Part shown: positions 57,243 to 64,000 of the stretch, piece by piece
How the letters are laid out: each line of letters opens with the position of its first letter
How positions within the stretch are numbered: position 1 is the stretch's first letter
Assembly (NCBI GenBank): GCA_933228895.1
Contig: OW121848.1
Span: 87,253,470-87,317,469 of the forward strand
Length of the DNA: 64,000 nt
Direction: 5' to 3'
Origin: Platycnemis pennipes
Taxonomy: Eukaryota; Arthropoda; Insecta; Odonata; Platycnemididae
Notes under the pieces: model-generated
The model's input: the letters and a program-made list of their open reading frames with translations, nothing else
Databases searched by the model: none
What the model was told of the DNA's origin: nothing
Program-made: the position numbers and the translations under genes

Positions 57243-60200
57243 TAAAGGAGAAAGCGATGAATGGTAAGTCAGGAGCGATTAGTTGCACACATTTTTTTCT
57301 AATTCCTCGTTTCATCATGGACGAGTAAGACTTCACGGAATTATCGTCATTCATGGCCTCATTCCAAAACATATGAAGCTTCCTAGTCTCGTTTCTTAGT
57401 CCCCCTACTGGCAGCAGTTTCGACATGGCATATTTCTTAAGACCACCGTCGAAATCTTTCCTGATAGATATTCGCATCATATTCCTCACGGATCCGGTTC
57501 TGGGACGAGTCACGTCATGGAACTACTTTTTCATCATTTCTTCCACCGAAACTGTAAACGACGAGAGGTCTCCTTTTTTGCGCGTAAGGCCGAGGGAAAA
57601 GGCGTAAATTGTTTTGTAGCAACTTGGTAATGGCCAACTCGCAGCTTTTTCTTCGATCCTTGTTATTTCTGCTGCTCCGAAGGGGATGCGAGTGTTCCAT
57701 TAGTTTTTTTTTTGGGGTCAAGGCGCCATGCCGCCTGCTTTTTTAAATTTCCCCGAAGTATAGGGAAAACTTCGCGGGAGTTAGTCACGTAAGAAGTCGT
57801 GATCGGGAGCTCTTCCACTCCACTCTTCCCCGTTCCTCTCCATCTCTCACCCTATCCTTGAGCACTGCGCAATCACGGTCATTTTACGGCACTAGTCACC
57901 GAATGAATCCTCCTCTCTCTCTTCTCTTTCATTTAACCCTCGTTCAAAGCTCAGATCCCCCGACCCCCTTATGAGCAGTAGTCGAGAGAGGAAGCGGAAC
58001 AAGGCTGTCTTTCTCAATTGAAATTCATTAGTCATCCCATCTCGAGGAGAGAGATAGAAGGGCAGCGGGGATTCTTCTCGAGATATTCTTTATCCGCTTC
58101 CCCTTTTCTGCCCAGTGCTGAGTCTGCACCGAAAGCATGCCGTCATGGTATGGTTGCTATTGCGAGGACTTGTGGTCAGATTTTTGTTTGTGGAGACCGT
58201 CTCCCCTCCATCTTCCGATGTACCTTGAAGAGATATAGAATGCCCTGAAGAAATTGGTCTTCATCTTGTTTTACGTCTGTCCTTGGCGTTGTCTTTTGAT
58301 GTTTGAGAAGGGCACCGAAAATGTCGCCATGAAACTCGTTGATTCTGTTTTGAACGAGAGAAGTGGTGCTGTTTCCGTAGCATCAGTTTAGAGTTCGATC
58401 GAGGGCCATCCACCGGTTCGTCGAATACGAAATCAAAGGCCCAGCTCTGCGTTGGTGTATGTCTATGTGCTTGTGTTGGTGTGTGAGCCCCTTTCATTAG
58501 GATTTGTTTTTTCAGAGCTAGGTTTTCACGTGCAACCCGGAGATTCAAGTATCGGAGGCAGGGGCAGAATTAAGTGGTTAGGTGTCATTTGTGTTACCCT
58601 TTATTCATGCTGAGTTCTATTGAACTCGAGGCCTCCTTTTGGGTCAGGAAATTATTTTTTCCCGCATGCGTGGGAAATCTGTACTTCAGCAGAACAAGGG
58701 CAGAAGACAGAAGGCGGTAGAATTGTGCGCCGTGGTGGAAGGATTGGAGCGGGGATGACCGGTCATTAATGCAAGCCTCTTGTTTTGATTAATGGCTTCC
58801 TTCCGTCATGGTTTTAAAACCCTCATCATCCGTTCCACAACGGTCGCAACAGTCACTCCAATAAGAATTCGGGAGCACTTTGGTGGAAGTTTTTCAGAAT
58901 TACTTTCTATTTGGCCTATTTCCCTCGTATTACAACAACATTCTCAAAAGTATATGAATTAGTGAAGGTGTGTTTACTTGCAGATACACGCAAACACACT
59001 CATAAAACTATAAAAAGAAACACCAAGAGACGCATTCAAACCTTCCCAAGATAGTAATTAGAAAGTGATAGTTCATATATTTTTTTAATTTCCTTCCGTT
59101 CTCTCCAGACGAGGAGTCGGTCTTACTCTGAGGAAGTATTGGCCTAATTTGCAGCCAGCCACGGTTATAAAGGAGTTCTCGGAATTCTGACTATTCGGAT
59201 CACTTGGCATGACAAAGAATGAGAAGGCACCGTCTTGGAACGCCACTTCCCCGTATTCCTTTTGCTCCACCAGTGGTGATCTTCCCGAGATTAATCCACC
59301 TTTGTAAAGTTCATGGATGGGTGAATCAGTGGCGAATGAAGAGGAATTCTAGCCTGGCGGATTCAAAGGAGTTGATGTCATGGGATGGAACGGGTAGAAT
59401 TGAGAGACGGAGAGGAAATTTTAGAGGGCTACCAGACCGTCGTTGTATACTCTCATTTATCGTGGAGGACTGAATCCATCGCTACGGCAGGAGTCCGGGC
59501 CGCCTGTTATTGAGGCTCTTTTTCTAGTCGGTTTCATTTCCATGTCTTCGAGCGTCCCTTAATAACTATCCTGTGCCGCTGCAAGATATTTCTCAGATTG
59601 TCTGCCTTTTATTCACGTGACCTGGCTTAGCAACGTGGAATTATGAACGCGTGCTAATTGCGAAGGGTAGCGAATTTTTTTGATGATTTAAGCAAGGGGT
59701 TATTTTCGCTCGACACGCGAGCCTTGAAATCTCCCCTCATAATCACCAAGGATATGCGCTCGTTCCTTTTATTATTCACTCGTTCTTATCTTACCTTCCA
59801 CAAATGGGGACAGTCTTCCAAACAAAAGAATTCGTTTATTGACGTGCAGGATTTAATGAGCTGAATGCCTGAACGTATTGTCACCAATTAGTGACGGCGG
59901 GAAGCTGGTTGTATGGTGGTGACACGGTATGGAATTCAATGGAATCGAAGAGCAACTAGTGCATTCCTTTCTTTGTACTCGCGGCTGCGTGATTTTCCTT
60001 GTTTATTCTTGTTGCTTTATCTTTCTCTCTCTTGCTTGCATCGCGTTCGTGAGGCTTCATTTTGTCGGTCTGCGACAGCTCTCAATTTCGTGCCATTTCC
60101 GCAGCGTCGGAATTCATTCAGAGATGAGCTCGGGTGAAAATTATGGAGTGTGAGGCAGAAAATTATCGGGAGTAATTTTCTCGTAAAGAATACTTGCCTA

Positions 60201-60283
60201 CTTAATGAAGTGTTTATTTCAAGGACCTCCGATACTCAATGGAAGCGTATTATCAGGAATATGGAAAGAATAACCGTTGAAAT

Positions 60284-60312
60284 CAAGGTTGCTATATATT
60301 ATAACAACCTTG
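60284..60312. repeat. 8-bp hairpin with A/T loop
   Basis: CAAGGTTG pairs with CAACCTTG over a 13-nt TATA-rich loop. Confidence 0.6.
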
Positions 60313-61420
60313 GGTTGAAATAATGATTCCAATTCTATATCACATATTCTCCTTTCTTACTGTGTCTTTGTGTTCTTCACGTTCCTAAATTAAGCCAGTG
60401 ACTGCTATAATGTTACAATTGCTGACGGGGTTCCATCCCAGAGAATGATGGCTATATATTGTAAACGGTATTGAAATTTAATTTATGTCTCAGGTAAAAT
60501 TAATGTATCATATAATTTAATATTTGTTTATTTCTCCTGTTAACCATGCAGTTCCGTCACGCATTAGCCTATCGATTAGTTGACTGCTACTGCAAATTAG
60601 GCCAATTCACTGTCGGGAATAAGGACTGTTTCTCGCCGGTAGAGAAAGAAAGAAAAATAAATTTGTGTGTGTTTGTGTATATGTGTAACTTTATCATTTT
60701 TACTAGTTTTTAGATATGCTATATTATTGAAAAGTGGATTTGCCAGCGCATTTGACCCCCGTGGAATACTGAAATTGCAACATTTTTCCGTACTTTTATT
60801 CCTAACTCTGTGCCACGGGAGACCAATATGCAGCCGCATGTTGTAATCAAACGGAAGACATTAATCACTATCCGCATCCACATTCAGGGATTGCATGACA
60901 ATTCGCGAGGGTTGGTCGATCGTTTCGAAACCTAGGTGTTGCAATTCAACGCTTGGACCCGGAGTTAAGCGGTGCCATGCAAAACTAAATTTAAAAAAAA
61001 ACCGTCGCCGAGGACGAAAGTCTCGCCACGAAACATTTCTCAGCGTCTCCCGTCGTGGATTTCCCTCGACCGTCCTTATCACCTCTTGCGCCGTGGGACT
61101 GGGGCGGACGAAGGCGGTACAAGGCTTTTCTCGCTCGTGCACGGGAGGTGGGAAGAACTGGAAAAAAGTGAGAACATGGAGGAGGCGGAGGGAGACGGAG
61201 GAGAGCGTATGAAGGATACGCTCGGCGGAGGCGTTCTGTCGACGGTCCAGGCCAATGTGGGAGTGGGGTGTCTCCAATAATGGATGAGATGGGTTTTTTC
61301 TCTCGTGGTGAGAACTCGGGTGCCGAGAAATTGATGTGTGGGAGTTGAGGGTGGAAAGGTATAAGGGTTTCATAAACGCCAAACCGCGGAATGGAGCTTT
61401 AAGCTCCCCCATCCCCCCCA

Positions 61421-63575
61421 CATCCCTCTCACCTGCCTAACGTCTCCTCTGAACCATTATTTTTTTTAAATGCAAGCGCCCTCCTTACATACGTTTCTCC
61501 TCCGGCCCTGTTCACTTTTTCGTCTTCCCTATTCTAAATATCCTTCTGACGTTCCTTGAGATTTCCACTGTGGTTTCCATTCCCCCCACTTTTCCCCCTT
61601 TCTTTCTTCAAGTGGTTCTGCTCTTGTCTCAAGGCTCAAGTGAGCTGATTATTTGTGGCTTTAGTTTCCCTTTGGAAGCGGAGTCATGTATTAAGCCACA
61701 GTACGTCCATGTCGATTTTTAAACACCAGAAGCCGAAATATTTGGATCGAAATCTCACTCGGAAACGTGATTGTGAGGGAAGGAAGGGAGTTTGGTAAAA
61801 TTCAGGTACTGTAGGCTGGAATGGTGGCTTTGAATCTTGAATAAGCGTATAAAAATGTATTTCATGGAATGTAGCATAATAGAGTTCTCATTAGTCACTG
61901 GTATTAATCAAGACAAAGCCTTTTTATTCCGGATATCGTCTTCGAGGAAAGTATTTTTCTAATGCTGGCTACGTTATTACTTTATTGTGTTTCATTTTTG
62001 CCTTCATTTCTTCTCCATTTCTTCTATTCGACCATCATATTTCTTTCACAGTGAATCATAGGGTCCTCCTCCTTCAGTCCCGCGTTTCATTTTTTAGCAT
62101 GCTTTCCTCTCTTTCGCGAATGCCCCTCCTCATACTACCTGAGAGTTACGTACGCCCGGCGCATTTCCCGCTCGCGCCCGTCCTCCTCTTGCGCTTGCCG
62201 TGTCTTTTTTCTATTTATTTTCTTCCTTCCCTCCCGCCATGGTTGACCTTCGAGACGTCGCTGAGTAATAATTGACGCGTGGGAGGATTCGGCTTTCTCC
62301 GGAAATGGTTGAGGCTGACCTCCCTCTCTCTCTCTCCCTTCGCGTCACGGCATCCAACCCATTTCCTCCTTCCTTTCCCTCTGTTCTCTCCTCTTGCGAT
62401 CTCGGAGACCTCAGCTGGGATTCCCACAACCTCTTCCCACCTCCACCTTATTCACAATTCCTCCTCTTCTTTTACTTCTTTTCTTCGACCATCTTTCCTT
62501 CTCACCCTCACCGTCCCCATCTCGTTGTCCCCCTCACCTGTTCTCCAACCTGCAATTCGTTTACCTGTCAGACTTCTGTTTCAAGCATTTACTTGTTTCT
62601 TTCCACCAAGTTTTTATCTCAGAAACAAAATTTTTCCCACACGGGAACGATTGATAGATCTCCGCATCAGCCAATGATAGGAGGATTTTTTTATCGTGAT
62701 AGTAATTAATCCCCTCTCGAACTCGAGAAAATATCTACCGCCTGAAGGTACCTGATTGCATCTGCTTTCAGTATGATTGGAAACGAAAGAGCGTTGCTTA
62801 TTGCTTTCTAATTTAGTATGCAGTGGTGGATGCACTGATGCCTTTTTTTCGTGTTTTCTGAAATATACGAGGGAGTGGAATACAGTGGGCATTTCAGAGT
62901 GTCACTTTTACGGAAGTTGGTAGTTTGAGATTCTGTAGTAACGTCCCTCCAGCAAAGTGGAATAAATAGCCTTGAAAATTTTACCCATAGCAAGTATTAA
63001 ACGAATTATACATATCAATAATGACTGGTACATTAAGTTTCGTTAAAATTTCTTTTGTCCATATTTTAGGTGAGAGGTGAAAATTAAGTGTTACATTTAT
63101 TTCTAAGATGCGCCAAATAACCGCGTGCACCGTATGCTAAATACTCGATTTACCGACTACGAAAGGAAACGCTTAGATTTAGAACTGCATGAAGTATTCT
63201 GCATGCAATAAATTTCCCACGAAATTATTTCGATATTTCCGACACATGTACGTTCAACAATACCATTGCGTCAAGTACGCTATGTCGAAGCAGGGTTGCC
63301 GCAGTTACTGCTGATTGATTTAAAGTTGGGTTATCGTTATCTGCTCAGGGTGGTGGAACAGGGCGATTATCCAGCCTATCGATGTCTGAGCCCATGTTTC
63401 GATGTTGCTTTCTCGCTTCGCTCAGTCAACACGTCCCGAAGCGGAATGAGTAACGGAATCTTTCGCATAGAAACGATAACGCACGTCCGTACGTAACATT
63501 GCCATCGCGGTAATTGGCAGGCTCGCAAGAAATCGATTTCCTCGAGCGATTTTTCGCATTTTGTGCGGATCACAG
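61421..63575. other. Non-coding; C/T-rich patch inside A+T-rich DNA
   Basis: A pyrimidine-rich patch at about 62200-62540 opens overlapping forward frames of up to 145 codons, unsupported. The rest is A+T-leaning. A tandem acceptor-donor match lies at 63043-63075. Confidence 0.45.
63043..63075 (+). promoter_or_regulatory. Weak second tandem acceptor-donor match
   Basis: A T-rich tract ending TTTTAG at 63069 is followed at once by GTGAGA. It has the same orientation as the site at 13651-13698, but a poorer donor and no good branch point. Confidence 0.15.
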
Positions 63576-64000
63576 CTGCTCCCTCGCATTTCTTCCTCTC
63601 CTTCCTCACCATCCTCCCCTCCTTCGGATAAAGGGAATCTCCGCATCGCTCCAATCTCCCTCCCTCAACCCCCACCCCTTCACCCTCTTCTCCATTTCTG
63701 GGCCTCCCCTTGACCTCTCTCATTCTCTGTCTTCCTCACTCCGCGCTCCTTTCACTTCCCCCGAGATTGAATGGGAAAGTCCCGGCCCCTTCTTCGGATG
63801 AGAGGAGCAATGGCAGCGATGATAGCATCCATCGACTGGGGCCCATTGAGCTCCCACCCTCCCCCCCCCCCCACTACACCTACCCCCTCCACTCTTCCCA
63901 TTATCCCGTCCTCCACAGTCTCCCGTTCGTTTGTCCCTCCCCTCTCTATCTCTCTCACTTTCTCTCCCCACACTTTTCTCTCGATTCCTGCCTTTTATCT
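63576..64000. other. Pyrimidine-rich domain running off the end
   Basis: C/T-rich with a 12-base C run at 63861-63872 and CT-runs near 63945-63965. Overlapping low-complexity frames only. Confidence 0.6.

Larger units (their letters stand above)
56421..61420. other. Non-coding, mixed to A+T-rich
   Basis: No gene is supported. Includes the hairpins at 57208-57242 and 60284-60312. Frames at 57229-57513 (-) and 60861-61421 (-) have near-normal composition, yet no recognisable family. Confidence 0.45.

Noticed and set aside
57229..57513. 94-codon - frame with normal-looking composition
   Set aside because: No family resemblance and no supporting context.
60481..60499. GTCTCAG|GTAAAA tandem acceptor-donor
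   Set aside because: No pyrimidine tract and a weak donor.

Overview
This window reads as eukaryotic, non-coding nuclear DNA, most probably from an insect or another arthropod. The reasons are: no open frame with a recognisable protein family on either strand; abundant short microsatellites and C/T or G/A tracts; a tRNA-derived SINE-like repeat; a short terminal-inverted-repeat transposon; fold-back elements; and CpG that is not depleted even in G+C-rich blocks (unlike a heavily methylated vertebrate genome). There are no bacterial features: no operons, no dense coding, no ribosome-binding sites. I cannot name the species, and no protein-coding or structural RNA gene can be supported.

The likeliest setting is a very long intron or an intergenic desert. 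The best clue is at 13651-13698 on the + strand: a branch-point match, a long T-rich tract and CAG, followed at once by GTGAGT. This is the zero-length-exon architecture of a recursive-splicing (ratchet) site, known from long insect introns. If real, the + strand is the sense strand of a giant intron in a gene whose exons lie outside the window.

Layout. The sequence alternates ordinary A+T-leaning DNA with strongly strand-asymmetric blocks. Pyrimidine-rich (+ strand) blocks lie at about 5100-6240, 8190-8850, 14660-15265, 20820-21630 (interrupted), 27050-28930, 31130-32080, 42740-43050, 47800-48010 and 63580-64000. Purine-rich blocks lie at about 22980-24020, 35620-36480, 43085-43300 and 48180-48900. 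These blocks produce the longest open frames in the window (up to 358 codons, on the strand that reads Pro/Ser/Leu-rich), which I regard as compositional artefacts.

Mobile and repeat elements: a fold-back element at 1036-1191; two diverged, oppositely oriented copies of one SINE-like family at 3606-3880 (+) and 33580-33871 (-); a 339-bp non-autonomous DNA transposon at 33963-34301 with 31-bp terminal inverted repeats and a 5-bp TTTAA duplication; and a large fold-back at 38905-39140 whose loop is repeated at 40297-40337. A G-depleted strand-biased stretch lies at 9771-10080. A short motif, TTTAATGG, occurs 11 times on the + strand and, by my reading, never on the - strand, including a cluster at 18600-20020.

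All counts were made by eye. Function is inferred from sequence pattern only; RNA-seq and a repeat library from the source genome would settle most points.
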